Positions 1-9,647 of a DNA stretch of 64,000 nucleotides are shown piece by piece. The stretch is taken from contig NC_008553.1 in NCBI RefSeq assembly GCF_000014945.1, positions 310,001 through 374,000 of the forward strand. The letters run 5' to 3'. The notes beneath the pieces were generated by a model. That model was not told where the DNA came from. It did not search any database and saw only the letters and a program-made list of their open reading frames with translations. Within the stretch, counting starts at the first letter, position 1. Each line of letters opens with the position of its first letter. This DNA comes from Methanothrix thermoacetophila PT. Its GTDB lineage: Archaea > Halobacteriota > Methanosarcinia > Methanotrichales > Methanotrichaceae. A program made the translations under genes and the position numbers.

Positions 1-71
1 GATGCCCATGCTCCTATGGCGAGAAGACCCACCAGATACAGGCCGAGAATGATTGCCATATTGAAGTCCAT
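1..71 (-). CDS. Sodium:solute symporter, N-terminal fragment
   Basis: Only the first 23 codons lie in the window. The start ATG at 71 follows directly on the stop of a tiny upstream ORF (shared base in TGATG), which implies translational coupling. The visible residues begin MDFNMAIILGLYLVG and form a first hydrophobic helix, as in the SSS (sodium/solute symporter) family, which takes up solutes across the cytoplasmic membrane with sodium. Family assignment rests on this helix and on the tiny membrane protein in front of it, a pairing known for archaeal symporters. The substrate cannot be told. Confidence 0.5.
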   Translation of the reverse strand, partial: MDFNMAIILGLYLVGLLAIGAWA

Positions 72-166
72 CAGCTCCACCTCAACGCCCAGCCCAGGAG
101 AACGAGAGTTATGATGCCAGGCACCATTGTTACTGCGATAAGAGTCTCAGTTGGCAGACCGAACAA
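71..166 (-). CDS. Symporter small accessory protein (about 31 aa)
   Basis: A very short ORF ends at 71-73, overlapping the symporter start by one base. The preferred start is TTG at 166 because a strong Shine-Dalgarno-like GGGAGG lies about 7 nt before it; an in-frame ATG at 205 would add 13 residues but sits only about 10 nt behind a TATA-like TTTATAT. The product is a single membrane helix (FGLPTETLIAVT onward) ending in ALRWS. Tiny one-helix proteins of this kind precede sodium/solute symporters in many archaea. The role as stabilising or accessory subunit is inferred from position. Confidence 0.5.
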   Translation of the reverse strand: MFGLPTETLIAVTMVPGIITLVLLGWALRWS

Positions 167-205
167 AGATATCTCCTCCCTCTGATGCATGATAGCGTGC
201 TTCAT

Positions 206-680
206 TGTGGCATATAAAGGTGGCGTGTGAAGCACGCAGCATTTGAATGTATGCTGTGGTTTGCAGTAAAAACCATGATAAATGATCGATTTATTGATGG
301 ACGTTTTATTATTAGTATTGATGTATTATCTTGATCTTCAATGTGCTATTTCATCGGTGATCGGGTAGCGCATAACAATAAAATACATACTGGTGCATGA
401 GGTCGGCGGCTGTGCTGTATCGTTGGGCACAGGGCAGTGTGACGAATTCGCTGTAAATGATGTCGTCTCAAAATTCCCATGCGTATTGATTTATGTGGAT
501 TGTTATTTCCGCGCAGAATCGATGCAGATCAGTATCGTTGCTCAAATAGTTTCGAGACGATCTCAATTAAAAACCGATCGGTATGCATTGCACCAGCATG
601 AGGTCAATTTACAGCAAATTAAACACACCACCGAGCTCAGCCAGATATGACCCTTGTGAGGTCACGTGGCATTCTGCCTG
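206..680. other. Intergenic, 475 bp, no convincing gene
   Basis: Open frames here lack ribosome binding sites and family resemblance. The stretch holds one copy of the short TCGTCTC-ended inverted repeat (462-560). The TTTATAT at about 216-223 on the minus strand is a candidate TATA box for the symporter pair. Confidence 0.5.
462..560 (+). repeat. Family C inverted-repeat element, copy 1
   Basis: About 99 bp bounded by GTCGTCTCAAAATT and TTTCGAGACGA, an imperfect terminal inverted repeat. The interior contains the same blocks (GATGCAGATC, a CGCG core, ATCCACATAAATC in reverse orientation) found at 18349-18444 and 19201-19298. This copy is the most diverged and lies in opposite orientation. 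Confidence 0.6.
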
Positions 681-1295
681 TTATCTCCCAAGTCTCGTCC
701 AGATGTATACGAAGCGCTGTACTGCTGTGATGTGGCTGAGTATCATAGTGATGAGCACCATCCAGCCGAGTATCTGGAGACCTTCTATCCTGTGGGGGTA
801 CAGGGCATTTGCAAGCGTTGCGATGATCAGGAAAACAAGCCTGTCAGCCCTGCCGAGCATACCCCCGTAGCATCTCCTGAGATTCACAGCCTGCGCCTGT
901 GTACCGATGTAGCTGGTCACGAGAACACCTACGACCGCTAGATAGCCTATCTCCCACCCGATATAGCCTGCGAAGATTATTCCTGATAGCAGCAGCACAT
1001 CAGAGTACCTGTCGATCACATGGTCGAGAAAATCCCCTCTCTGATCCGCGTGCCCCATCCTGCGGGCCAGAGCGCCATCCACGGCGTCCGCGAGCCCGTT
1101 GAGCATGACCATGATCGCTGCTCCAAGAAGCATTCTCTGATCTGAGGCGGAGATGTAGTAAAAGACGAACGCGAGAAATGAGAAGCAGAGGGAGAGGACT
1201 GAGAGCATATTGGGGGTGAGGCCCAGCCTCTCGACGATCTCAGCCATAGGCTCTGTGACCGATCTCGATACCCCTCTGAGATCATCCAAGGTCAA
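681..1295 (-). CDS. CDP-alcohol phosphatidyltransferase (archaetidylinositol-phosphate-synthase-like)
   Basis: Integral membrane enzyme of 204 aa that joins a CDP-activated archaeal lipid to a polar alcohol. The family signature DG-x2-AR-x8-G-x3-D-x3-D is complete at about residues 72-94, giving the metal- and CDP-binding aspartates, followed by several hydrophobic helices. In archaea this size class includes archaetidylinositol phosphate synthase; that substrate is likely but not proven. The start overlaps the 3' end of the adenylate-kinase-like gene by 14 bp and it is the last gene of a five-gene overlapping minus-strand operon. Confidence 0.85.
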   Translation of the reverse strand: MTLDDLRGVSRSVTEPMAEIVERLGLTPNMLSVLSLCFSFLAFVFYYISASDQRMLLGAAIMVMLNGLADAVDGALARRMGHADQRGDFLDHVIDRYSDVLLLSGIIFAGYIGWEIGYLAVVGVLVTSYIGTQAQAVNLRRCYGGMLGRADRLVFLIIATLANALYPHRIEGLQILGWMVLITMILSHITAVQRFVYIWTRLGR

Positions 1296-1803
1296 TCTCC
1301 GGATCCCCCAGCCAGTCGATGCCTCCAGGGGGCATCTCGATCTCTCTTTTTAGTATAGCGGTTATGATCGATGCAACCTCCTCCGGGCTCAGATCGGTGG
1401 TGTCGATCTCATGTACCCTGGAGCAGAGCTCAAGCGCCTCAACCAGTATGAGATCGATCGCCTCTGCCTCGACGTTCTCCCTGATCTTGCTCGCACTGTA
1501 TCCACGGGCCTCCAGGCGCCTGCGAAGAACGTTCGGATGTAGCCTCAAGACTATCGCCTCATCTGCAAAATGATGCGCGAAATGCCCCTCGATGATCAGC
1601 ACATCATCCCCACATGATCTCTCGATCTCTTCGATCTTTTCTTCGAGAGCATCCATGTCGGCTTCCAGGCATTCCCTCTCAGGGTCGAAGCCTGCGCTCA
1701 TCCCATCCCTTATCAAATCATTGAGATTCACGACCCTGAACGGAAGGAGACCCGAGACCGTTGTCTTTCCCGTCCCCGGGGTGCCGGTCAGTGCTATCCG
1801 CAT
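1282..1803 (-). CDS. Adenylate kinase-like NTPase of the Fap7/AK6 type
   Basis: A 173-aa P-loop kinase. The Walker A motif GTPGTGKTT is at residues 7-15 and the length and DLI/GHFAHHF pattern fit the Fap7/AK6 (archaeal 'putative adenylate kinase') family. Family members have weak nucleotide monophosphate kinase activity and help late 18S/16S rRNA maturation in the small subunit. It overlaps hisC upstream by 10 bp and the phosphatidyltransferase downstream by 14 bp. The ribosome role is established for eukaryotic and some archaeal homologues and is inferred here. Confidence 0.85.
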   Translation of the reverse strand: MRIALTGTPGTGKTTVSGLLPFRVVNLNDLIRDGMSAGFDPERECLEADMDALEEKIEEIERSCGDDVLIIEGHFAHHFADEAIVLRLHPNVLRRRLEARGYSASKIRENVEAEAIDLILVEALELCSRVHEIDTTDLSPEEVASIITAILKREIEMPPGGIDWLGDPEIDLG

Positions 1804-2852
1804 ATCTCCCTGTAGGCCTCCAGAAACCGCGCGTTCTGCTCAGGAGTTCCAACGGTGACTCTAATGTGATGATCTCCAGCATCTCTGAAGGATCTGCAGT
1901 CCCTGACTATGATCCCCTTCCGCAGCATTCTCTCAGTGATGACATCAGACCTCTCCGAGGTCTCTATGTATAGAAAGTTCCCCCACGATGGGCTCGCCTC
2001 TACGATCTCTGAGAGCAGCAGCTCCCTCTCTCTCTTTATCATCTCCACGGATCTGCGCATGTGCTCCAAGTCGCTCAATGCTGCAATCCCTGCAGCAACC
2101 GCAGGGGTTGTGACCCCGAAGAAAGGAGGTGCAGCCATTCTGTAAGCCTCAGCGATCCATTCTGGCGCGAGCGCATAGCCCAGGCGAACTCCTGCAAGGC
2201 CGAACGCCTTCGACATGGTCCTACCAACAACAAGATTCTCGTACTCATTCACCAGATCCACCATGCTCCTCTCCGCGAACTCCACATATGCCTCGTCCAG
2301 GAAGACCACAGCATCTGTGGACTCGATTATCGATCTCAACAGCTCCTCATCCACGACCTCTCCGGTGGGATTGTTAGGAGAGCATATGAAGACCATCCCA
2401 ATGCTCTTATCTCTCAAACGCTCGATCATCTCACCCGGCTCGGTTCGCCTGACGAACACCGGATCCGCGCCGCACAGGATCGTGACGATCTCGTAGTAGC
2501 TGAATGTCGGGGTGGGGATCAGCGCGCGAACCCCGTGATCCAGGAAGAGACGGGAAAGAGTATCGATCACGCCATCCATTCCGGAGCCAATGAGCACCTG
2601 GCCCTCAGGAAAGTTTGTGTAACGGGCGATCGATTCTATGAGATCCACTGTCTCGGGGTAGAGGTTCAGTGGAGCTTCGGCTATAGCCCTCCGCACTGCC
2701 GGGCTTGGCCCGTACGGGTTCTCGTTGCTGCCCAACTTCACGATCCTCTCAGGGGGTATCCCGTAGGTCCTGGAGATCTCCTCAATCCCCCGCCCGGCGA
2801 CGTACGGCCTGAGTCTGGAAAGCACAGGTCTAAGCCTATAGTCTCTCTCCAA
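1794..2852 (-). CDS. hisC: Histidinol-phosphate aminotransferase
   Basis: Fold-type I PLP aminotransferase of 352 aa, close to the usual length. It converts imidazole acetol phosphate and glutamate to histidinol phosphate in histidine synthesis. The N-terminal substrate loop GSNENPYGPSP is at residues 41-51, the SPNNPTG motif near 158-164, and the PLP-binding lysine is K215 in SKAFGLAG. The start overlaps the end of argD by 17 bp. Related aminotransferases can act on other amino acids, but the N-terminal SNENP pattern favours HisC. Confidence 0.93.
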   Translation of the reverse strand: MERDYRLRPVLSRLRPYVAGRGIEEISRTYGIPPERIVKLGSNENPYGPSPAVRRAIAEAPLNLYPETVDLIESIARYTNFPEGQVLIGSGMDGVIDTLSRLFLDHGVRALIPTPTFSYYEIVTILCGADPVFVRRTEPGEMIERLRDKSIGMVFICSPNNPTGEVVDEELLRSIIESTDAVVFLDEAYVEFAERSMVDLVNEYENLVVGRTMSKAFGLAGVRLGYALAPEWIAEAYRMAAPPFFGVTTPAVAAGIAALSDLEHMRRSVEMIKRERELLLSEIVEASPSWGNFLYIETSERSDVITERMLRKGIIVRDCRSFRDAGDHHIRVTVGTPEQNARFLEAYREICG

Positions 2853-3978
2853 TTACATCCACCACGCGATCGATCTCTTCCTTTGTGACGACAAGAGGCG
2901 GTACCAGACGGAGCGTATGCTCACCTGTGCTGTTCAGCAACACACCATCCGCACGGGCTGCATCCACCACAGCCCTCGCATCCTTATCTATATCGACACC
3001 GACCATGAGACCGAGCCCGCGAGCACTGACGGGCAGCCTGCTCAGCTCTCTCAGGAGGTAAGAACCCATCTCCTCCGATCTCCTCACAAGATTCTCATCC
3101 CTTATTGCAGATATAGATGCCAGTGCTGCTGCGCATACCAGAGGTCCGCCGCCAAAGGTGGATGCATGATCTCCGCGCTGGAAGCAGCCTGAGATGTTCT
3201 CGTTGGAGAGCATCGCGCCCATTGGAAGCCCGCCGGCGATCGCCTTCGCCAGGGTCATGATGTCAGGCATCACACCACTGTGCTCCTTCGCAAACCATCT
3301 CCCTGTCCGCCCGAAACCGGTCTGTACCTCGTCAAAGATCAGGAGAGCCCCTCTGTCATCACATATCTCCCTGGCAGCCCGGAGGTACTCGTTCGATGCA
3401 GGATAGACCCCTGCCTCGCCCTGGACCGGCTCGAGTATGACAGCGGCGGTTTCTTTTGTGACGGCTGATTTCAGCGCCTCTAGATCGTTGTACGGCACGA
3501 ACGTAGCCTCATTGAGGGGGCGGAACGGCTCTCTGTAGCTCTGCTTGTACGTCAGCCCGAGAGCGCCAAGCGTCCTCCCGTGAAAGCTGCCTGTCGCAGC
3601 GACGATCTCGATTCTTCCTGTGGCCCTCCGCGTGAGCTTCAGTGCAGCCTCCACGCTCTCTGTGCCTGAGTTGCAGAAGAAGACCTTGTCCATGCCGCTG
3701 AGGGACTTCAGCTCCTCTGCGAGCCTGACCTGGTTCTCAGTGTAGTAGAGATTGGATGTGTGTATGAGAAGCTCACACTGCCTCTTTATCGCCTCGACCA
3801 CCCTCGGATGGCAGTGGCCAACGTTGTTCACGGCTATACCTGCAACGAAGTCTATGTACTCCCTGCCGTCTTGATCCCAGACCCTCGCGCCAGAGCCGCG
3901 TGCTATTAACACGGGCTGTCTTGTGTATGTCTGGAATATCGCCCGCGATTCTCTTTTAATGATATCATCAATGCTCAT
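2836..3978 (-). CDS. argD: Acetylornithine aminotransferase
   Basis: Class III PLP aminotransferase of 380 aa in arginine synthesis, interconverting N-acetylglutamate semialdehyde and N-acetylornithine. [12 protein letters not shown] is at about 215-226 and the PLP lysine is K245 in [28 protein letters not shown] marks the cofactor phosphate site. ATG at 3978 overlaps the previous stop as ATGA, a coupled start. Dual activity with N-succinyl-diaminopimelate is known in the family and cannot be excluded. Confidence 0.93.
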   Translation of the reverse strand: MSIDDIIKRESRAIFQTYTRQPVLIARGSGARVWDQDGREYIDFVAGIAVNNVGHCHPRVVEAIKRQCELLIHTSNLYYTENQVRLAEELKSLSGMDKVFFCNSGTESVEAALKLTRRATGRIEIVAATGSFHGRTLGALGLTYKQSYREPFRPLNEATFVPYNDLEALKSAVTKETAAVILEPVQGEAGVYPASNEYLRAAREICDDRGALLIFDEVQTGFGRTGRWFAKEHSGVMPDIMTLAKAIAGGLPMGAMLSNENISGCFQRGDHASTFGGGPLVCAAALASISAIRDENLVRRSEEMGSYLLRELSRLPVSARGLGLMVGVDIDKDARAVVDAARADGVLLNSTGEHTLRLVPPLVVTKEEIDRVVDVIGERL

Positions 3979-4619
3979 AGGAATCTCCTCGCAAACCTCA
4001 GGCTATCCCTTATCTGCGCCATGACATTATTGCATGTTATCCCCATGTGCCCCGGATACATGCAGCTCACATCATCCAGCTCCAGCAGTCTCTCTATTGA
4101 TCTCACGAGATCCTCTGTGGAGCCTCCAAACAGATCTGTCCTTCCTATATTCCCGTCCGGAAATACGGTATCTCCTGAGAAGAGCATGCCCTCGCGCCGC
4201 TCATAAAAACACATGCTCCCTGGGGAGTGGCCCGGTGTGTGGATGACCTCAAGCCTCAGATCGCCGAGATCCAAGACCATGCCATCCTCAAGAGGCATAT
4301 CCACCTCGAACTCAGGCGCTGTGTCGCCGAAAAGGTACGCCACCGTCGCCAGATCATCGCCCACCAGACCAATCTCCTCTTTTGACAGCATGATCTTAGC
4401 ACCAGTTCTCTCCTTTATCGCAGGCGCAGCTGCAGAGTGATCGTGATGGCAGTGTGTGAGAATTATCATCTCGAGTTCCTCGGGATCGATGAACCTTCTG
4501 ATATTCCTGATTGTGGGCTCGGCGAACATCCCGGCATCGATCAGGACCGGCCGCTCGGCCATGACCAGGTATGCATTTCCGTCGTAGGCCGCACCGCTAA
4601 CCTTATGCACCTCAACCAT
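3975..4619 (-). CDS. Metallo-beta-lactamase-fold hydrolase (glyoxalase II-like)
   Basis: A 214-aa single-domain MBL hydrolase. The metal motif HCHHDH gives H56, H58, D60 and H61; further ligands lie in HTPGHSPGSM (about 130) and the terminal PGHMG. This compact layout matches glyoxalase II-like thiolester hydrolases. It is first in the five-gene operon running to 681; the AT-rich TATATAAT at about 4650-4657 fits as its TATA box, with a start point close to the ATG, so the messenger is probably nearly leaderless. The substrate is unknown. Confidence 0.85.
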   Translation of the reverse strand: MVEVHKVSGAAYDGNAYLVMAERPVLIDAGMFAEPTIRNIRRFIDPEELEMIILTHCHHDHSAAAPAIKERTGAKIMLSKEEIGLVGDDLATVAYLFGDTAPEFEVDMPLEDGMVLDLGDLRLEVIHTPGHSPGSMCFYERREGMLFSGDTVFPDGNIGRTDLFGGSTEDLVRSIERLLELDDVSCMYPGHMGITCNNVMAQIRDSLRFARRFL

Positions 4620-4649
4620 CTAAACACCTTCTGGCCAGATAACGTCTGA

Positions 4650-4657
4650 ATATATAA
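4650..4657 (-). promoter_or_regulatory. Candidate TATA box in the 45-bp divergent gap
   Basis: ATATATAA lies in the short gap between the MBL operon and thiC. It is about 31-38 bp before the MBL ATG, the usual archaeal distance for a leaderless or short-leader start. It is too close (about 8 bp) to the thiC ATG to serve that gene from the same distance. Confidence 0.4.
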
Positions 4658-4664
4658 TGGTAAC

Positions 4665-5945
4665 ATGACTCTGATGGAAGATGCAAAGAACGGGAGGATT
4701 CCCGATGCGCTCAGGAGTGCCGCTGAGATCGAGGGAGTGGATCCGGAAGCGCTGAGGAGGCTCCTGGCGGCAGGGCGTGTGGTGGTACCCATGAACGCCC
4801 GGCGGATGAGAGAGAGGGCTGTGGGCATAGGAGAGCTTCTCTGTACAAAGGTCAACGTCAATGTCGGCACATCCCCATCGCTTTCCAACATTGAGGAGGA
4901 GGTTGAGAAGGCGCTGGCTGCAGTGAACGCGGGAGCTGATACGATCATGGACCTCTCGACTGGAGGGGATCTCGATGAGATCAGGAGATCGATCCTCAAG
5001 AAGGTCGATGTGCCAGTTGGAACCGTCCCGATATACCAGGCGGCTGTTGAGGAGAATCTCACGTCGCAGGGCATGTTCAACGCTCTTGAGAAGCATGCAA
5101 AAGATGGTGTCGATTTCGTCACGGTCCATGTCGGCGTGAACAAAGAGTCGATGAGACGCCTGTGCAGGGATCCGAGGCTCATGGGCGTTGTCTCACGCGG
5201 CGGCTCTCTGACAATGAAGTACATAACCGAGACCGGAGAGGAGAACCCATACTACGAGGAGTTCGATTACCTGCTGGAGATAGCGAAGGAGCACGACCTG
5301 ACGCTGAGCCTGGGCGATGGCCTCAGGCCTGGGTGCATAGAGGATGCGAGCGACCGGGCGAAGTATATGGAGTTCATACTGCTTGGAGAGATGGTTGCGC
5401 GCGCCAGGGAGGCAGGCGTCCAGGCGATGGTGGAGGGGCCAGGCCACGTGCCCGCGGACGAGATAGAGACCAGCGTGCGCGCGATGAAGCACCTCACTGA
5501 CGGCGCCCCGCTATATCTTCTGGGTCCCATTGTCACAGATGTTGCGCCAGGATACGATCACATCACGGCTGCGATGGGCGGGCTGATCGCCGGCATGGCA
5601 GGTGCCGACTTCCTTTGCGCCACAACGCCAAGCGAGCACCTAGATCTGCCCACTTTAGAGGATATCATCGAGGGTACGGTGGTGACGAAGATCGCAGCTC
5701 ATGCAGCCGATCTCACAAAACCCGGAGTCAGGGAGCGCGCGAGGGCATGGGACCGGAGGATGGCAGATGCCAGGGCGAACCTCGACTGGGAGGCGCAGTT
5801 CAGAGAGGCGATAGATCCCACAAAGGCGAGAAGAATCCGCCACAGAAGGGGAATCGATGTGGAGACCTGCACGATGTGCAGCGAACTCTGCGCGATAAGG
5901 ATCGCGAGAGAGGCCCTGAAGCATGAGCGCTCAGACGAATCTTGA
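4665..5945 (+). CDS. thiC: Phosphomethylpyrimidine synthase
   Basis: Radical SAM-type enzyme of 426 aa that rearranges aminoimidazole ribotide to HMP phosphate for thiamine. Core motifs include DLSTGGD (about 92), VEGPGHVP (about 256), and [13 protein letters not shown]. The C-terminal cluster motif reads CTMCSELC, that is C-x2-C-x3-C, in place of the C-x2-C-x4-C of bacterial ThiC, as in other short archaeal ThiC proteins. The 45-bp gap upstream is too short for a TPP riboswitch. Its 3' end overlaps nurA by 23 bp. Confidence 0.93.
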   Translation: MTLMEDAKNGRIPDALRSAAEIEGVDPEALRRLLAAGRVVVPMNARRMRERAVGIGELLCTKVNVNVGTSPSLSNIEEEVEKALAAVNAGADTIMDLSTGGDLDEIRRSILKKVDVPVGTVPIYQAAVEENLTSQGMFNALEKHAKDGVDFVTVHVGVNKESMRRLCRDPRLMGVVSRGGSLTMKYITETGEENPYYEEFDYLLEIAKEHDLTLSLGDGLRPGCIEDASDRAKYMEFILLGEMVARAREAGVQAMVEGPGHVPADEIETSVRAMKHLTDGAPLYLLGPIVTDVAPGYDHITAAMGGLIAGMAGADFLCATTPSEHLDLPTLEDIIEGTVVTKIAAHAADLTKPGVRERARAWDRRMADARANLDWEAQFREAIDPTKARRIRHRRGIDVETCTMCSELCAIRIAREALKHERSDES

Positions 5946-6945
5946 GAGGGCCGCAGACTCCTTGATAAAGTATCTCACTGTGAGACCCGAGGAGCTCATG
6001 CGCCAAACGGGGATAAAGGAAAAGGACTTCGCGCCCATCGAGCCGCAGCCGTTTGAGGGAAGGATATTCGCAGTCGACGGCTCCAACGTCAAGGTCTGCG
6101 ATCTCTCCGTGGTCAAGGCGAACCACATCCGCGCTGGGTATGTGGTTTACAGAGGGAGGCGGTGGGAGAGAACCGCTGTGACCTATGATGATCTCTTTGT
6201 TGCTGATAGAAGGGACTACATGGAGTGGTTCAGGGAGCCGCTGGAGAGGCTCGAGATGGGGGAGATCGATCTGAGCGGCCTCCGGGGGAGCGAGCTCGAC
6301 AGGATCTCGACCTATTTCAGAGAGCTACAGGAGTATGTGGCGCTTGACGCTGCGCTTTCCGAATCCGAGGAGGGGGATCTCATTCTTTATGATGGCGGCT
6401 TCGCCATATGGAAGGACCGCCCCTTCGGCAGGGTCGTAGATGAGATCATAAAGAGGGCAGCGAAGCGCGGCGTGGATTTGCTAGGCGTGAGCAAGTCCAC
6501 CACGATATCATGGGGAGAGATTTCAATGCCTCTCGTGTATCACGTCTCCAGGCTCGGAAAGAACCTGCTGCCCGGAATGGCATGGTGTGTGGATCTAGGA
6601 GGAAAGAATGTCCATCCGGATCTGCAGGAAGGGCGCTGGGAGGGGAGCATTTACATGGTGCTGTTCCATCCAGAGGCAGACCGAGCCTTCAGGGTGGATG
6701 TTCCTTCTTACATGAATGGACGTGTCACCTCTGCCCTCTCAAAAGCAGCCGCTTTCTCCGGATCATCGGAATCTCCCGGATATCCCCATGCCTTATTCAG
6801 AGCACACCATGACCTGAAGCTATCCTCACATGATGGTAATATGAGCTGGTTCAGGATGATCGACACGATGGCAAAACGCCACAGTGTGAGCATGAAGGAT
6901 CTCAGAAGCGCGATGGATTACCACGAGATCCTGGACATATTTTGA
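5923..6945 (+). CDS. nurA: NurA-domain 5'-3' nuclease
   Basis: A 340-aa protein with the NurA signature IFAVDGSN at about 49-56, whose aspartate binds the catalytic manganese, plus the conserved aspartate-rich LYDGGFAIW near 157-165. NurA works with the HerA helicase to resect DNA double-strand breaks. herA, mre11 and rad50, the usual partners, are not beside it; it overlaps thiC instead, so co-transcription with thiC is probably incidental. Confidence 0.8.
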   Translation: MSAQTNLERAADSLIKYLTVRPEELMRQTGIKEKDFAPIEPQPFEGRIFAVDGSNVKVCDLSVVKANHIRAGYVVYRGRRWERTAVTYDDLFVADRRDYMEWFREPLERLEMGEIDLSGLRGSELDRISTYFRELQEYVALDAALSESEEGDLILYDGGFAIWKDRPFGRVVDEIIKRAAKRGVDLLGVSKSTTISWGEISMPLVYHVSRLGKNLLPGMAWCVDLGGKNVHPDLQEGRWEGSIYMVLFHPEADRAFRVDVPSYMNGRVTSALSKAAAFSGSSESPGYPHALFRAHHDLKLSSHDGNMSWFRMIDTMAKRHSVSMKDLRSAMDYHEILDIF

Positions 6946-7029
6946 TCTGATGCGCAGCTCATGATATACTGTTCCGGTGGATGCCGGTCCCTCACAGACC
7001 AAGGGTCTGGGCCGGCAGCTCATATTATC

Positions 7030-8238
7030 TCATATTATATGACTAATAATGGCATGCGGATCTATGAGGCCCATCCGCTGCCATATTATGTATATTCCGA
7101 GAAACGTGCCCAGGGTTGCGCCGAGGTTTGCGAGGGCTGCAACAAGCACCACACGGAAGAAGCGGTTCTCCATCATCTCATCCATGCTCTCAGCACTTGC
7201 CAGCCTCTTCACATCCCCCATCGTCGGCTTCCGCTTCCATGCCTCGACCATCCCGGCGAACCATCCTGCAGCCACCAGAGGGTTCAGAGTCGTCATCCAG
7301 GCGATCATGAATGCTGTGAGGACGGACAGAGGATGACCTCTTGCAGCCACGACTCCCAGCGCTGCAAGTCCGCCGGTCACCAGGAACCATATGCCAAACG
7401 CCAGGAGCACGACACCGCTCGAGTATCCTGCGACCAGGATGTATACAAACGTGAGGATGATTAGCAGTGTAACAATGATGCCAAACGCCTTGCCCAGGCT
7501 GAATCTCTTTTCAGGAGGCGCGTCGAAGATTTGCGTGTCCGGTATTCTCGATGGATCTGAGAGGTAGCGCATTATGCCCTCACGGTGGCCGGCGCCCACG
7601 ACCGCGAGGACCTTTCCGTATCTCGACAGGTCATAAAGATTCCTGGCTATGTATGCATCCCGTTCGTCGACCAGCGCCCTGGCAGCGGACGGCGCGATCT
7701 TCCTGAACTCGGCCATGAGCTGGGATACCACATCCGAGTCCGTGACGCTGTCTATATCGAGATCCTCCTTTCCAAAGCCCAGGGCAGCCACAACAAGGCT
7801 CCAGAGCATCTTCAGCTTCTCCCAGATGCTCATCGCCGACCAGAACCGCTGAATGGTTATGCTGATATCCCTGTCGACCAGGGCGACTCTCGCGTTGACC
7901 ACTCTGGCAGCCTCTATGGCAGCAAGCATCTCAGCTCCTGGCCTGACACCCATCTCAGAGCCTATCTGCCTCTGGATGTATGCGAGGAGCCACTGGACCA
8001 GAACTAGATAGATCCTCCCGCCGCTCAGAAGCTCGCTTACCTTTATATCCTCATCTCTGTCCTGGCCTGTCAGCGCGAGATACCGCCTCTGGCAGAGCTC
8101 TACCGCCACGATATCCGGCCTGGTCTGCTCTATGGCCTCTCTGACCTCGGCAACGCTTTTTTCTGATACGTGTGCGGTGCCTATGACCAAGATCTCGTTT
8201 CTTGCATCCGTCGATGATCCTTCTGTTATATCTGCCAT
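7030..8238 (-). CDS. TraB family protein
   Basis: A 402-aa protein. The N-terminal half is the TraB/GumN-like domain with GTAHVS at residues 20-25, VELCQRRY near 46-53 and GAGHREG near 216; these histidine and glutamate residues are conserved in the family and are proposed to be catalytic. The last 150 residues hold four to five membrane helices, as in archaeal TraB homologues. Family members include the enterococcal pheromone shutdown protein; the archaeal role is unknown. It starts one base before the end of the protease gene at 8239, so the two are co-transcribed. Confidence 0.85.
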   Translation of the reverse strand: MADITEGSSTDARNEILVIGTAHVSEKSVAEVREAIEQTRPDIVAVELCQRRYLALTGQDRDEDIKVSELLSGGRIYLVLVQWLLAYIQRQIGSEMGVRPGAEMLAAIEAARVVNARVALVDRDISITIQRFWSAMSIWEKLKMLWSLVVAALGFGKEDLDIDSVTDSDVVSQLMAEFRKIAPSAARALVDERDAYIARNLYDLSRYGKVLAVVGAGHREGIMRYLSDPSRIPDTQIFDAPPEKRFSLGKAFGIIVTLLIILTFVYILVAGYSSGVVLLAFGIWFLVTGGLAALGVVAARGHPLSVLTAFMIAWMTTLNPLVAAGWFAGMVEAWKRKPTMGDVKRLASAESMDEMMENRFFRVVLVAALANLGATLGTFLGIYIIWQRMGLIDPHAIISHII

Positions 8239-9351
8239 TTACAGCCTCACATCCGAGCACAGCTCGATGGCCCTGAGGAGATCCTCTCTTGATATTATAC
8301 CCACCAGCCTGCCATCCTCGATGACGGGGAGCCTTCTTATCTTCTTATCGCCCATGATCTTTATGGCCGCGGTCGCCTCATCATCCGGCCCTATGACATA
8401 TATGTTTCTGGTCATGACATCTCCGACACGGGTTGTCTCGCGCAGATGCTCAGGAACACGCTGCAGATCTGTGATCGTCACTATTCCCACAAGCTCATCG
8501 TTGACCATCACAGGATATCCCCTGTGTTTCTCATAAAACATCAGCCGCATCAGCTCCGCGAGAGTCATCTCCGGAGGCACAACCCGCACATCCTTAGACA
8601 TTATGTGCCTCACCTTTATGCCCCGCAGGCTGTCTTCTATTGTGGTGCTCCTGTCCTCCTCAGAAGCAGCTATGTATAGGAATATACCTATGATCAGCGT
8701 GAGAAAGTTCAGCGTGAAGAGTCCGAGAAATATGAGGAACACAGCAAAGATCTTTCCAAGAGCGGCTGCGTTCTTTGTTGCAACCACATACGGCATCCTT
8801 GTGGAGAACCATGCCCTGAGCACCCGCCCGCCGTCCATGGGGAAGGCGGGGATGAGGTTGAATATCATGAGAATTATATTCATTATGCCCAGAGTCCAGA
8901 GGAGTATCGAGAAGGGATGGCCTTCTCCCAAAATCGATTCCGATTGTGTGTAAAGAAGTATCGACATTACGCCGAGAGCCGCGCTGACAGCAGGTCCGGC
9001 TATCGCCATCCTGAGCTCCATCGATGGGTTCCTGGGGATCTCCTCCATCGAGGCGACGCCGCCGAAGAAGTAGAGGGTGATGCTTCTTATCTCTATTCCA
9101 TACCTTTTTGCAACGTACGAGTGGCCGAGCTCGTGAAGACCCACGCATATGAAGAGCAACACCGCGAAGAGGAGGGAGTAAATCCATCTGACTAGAGGGG
9201 GCTCGACCGCGCCGAAGCCGTAGAGCTTGCCGAAAACAGTGGCGCTGACGCTTCCAAAGAGATATGCAACCCATGGGATGATCAGAAGAAATGTCACATG
9301 AAGCCGTATCGGTATGCCCATGACCCTGCCGAGCTGGATGGAGTTTTCCAT
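8239..9351 (-). CDS. Site-2 protease family membrane metalloprotease with two CBS domains
   Basis: The start at 9351 (MENSIQLGRVMG) is preferred over an upstream one at 9681, because the added 110 residues look non-coding. The product is 370 aa. HELGH at residues 73-77 is the zinc motif and PAFPMDGGRVLRAW supplies the second catalytic aspartate, as in SpoIVFB-type M50 proteases that cut substrates inside the membrane. Two CBS domains fill the last 120 residues and probably sense adenine nucleotides. The substrate is unknown. TraB follows immediately. Confidence 0.9.
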   Translation of the reverse strand: MENSIQLGRVMGIPIRLHVTFLLIIPWVAYLFGSVSATVFGKLYGFGAVEPPLVRWIYSLLFAVLLFICVGLHELGHSYVAKRYGIEIRSITLYFFGGVASMEEIPRNPSMELRMAIAGPAVSAALGVMSILLYTQSESILGEGHPFSILLWTLGIMNIILMIFNLIPAFPMDGGRVLRAWFSTRMPYVVATKNAAALGKIFAVFLIFLGLFTLNFLTLIIGIFLYIAASEEDRSTTIEDSLRGIKVRHIMSKDVRVVPPEMTLAELMRLMFYEKHRGYPVMVNDELVGIVTITDLQRVPEHLRETTRVGDVMTRNIYVIGPDDEATAAIKIMGDKKIRRLPVIEDGRLVGIISREDLLRAIELCSDVRL

Positions 9352-9647
9352 GGTACAGAGTTGTCGAATGAAGTTAATATCTTTTGGCTCCTGCAACACA
9401 TATGCGGTGTATGTGTGGAGAATTGTGCCCAGAGGTACACAACGACTCCCGCAGACTACGGCAGTCGTCTCAAATTGCCTCGAAAAACTGGCCCAGCGGC
9501 TCGATTTGTGCTGATCAGCAGTCCCAAGCGTTCCCATTATACAATGTAATGTATCAATCATGTGAGATAAAATCAAAAACGCCCACAAAGGAGGCCCAAA
9601 AGTTCCCATTATATGTATCGATAGCATCAGATATTTCGAGATGACTT

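Noticed and set aside
393-941. Three plus-strand frames of 85-95 codons at the left end
   Set aside because: No ribosome sites; they run through a family C repeat and antisense to the phosphatidyltransferase gene.
4620-4664. TPP riboswitch before thiC
   Set aside because: The gap is only 45 bp and contains no THI-box sequence.
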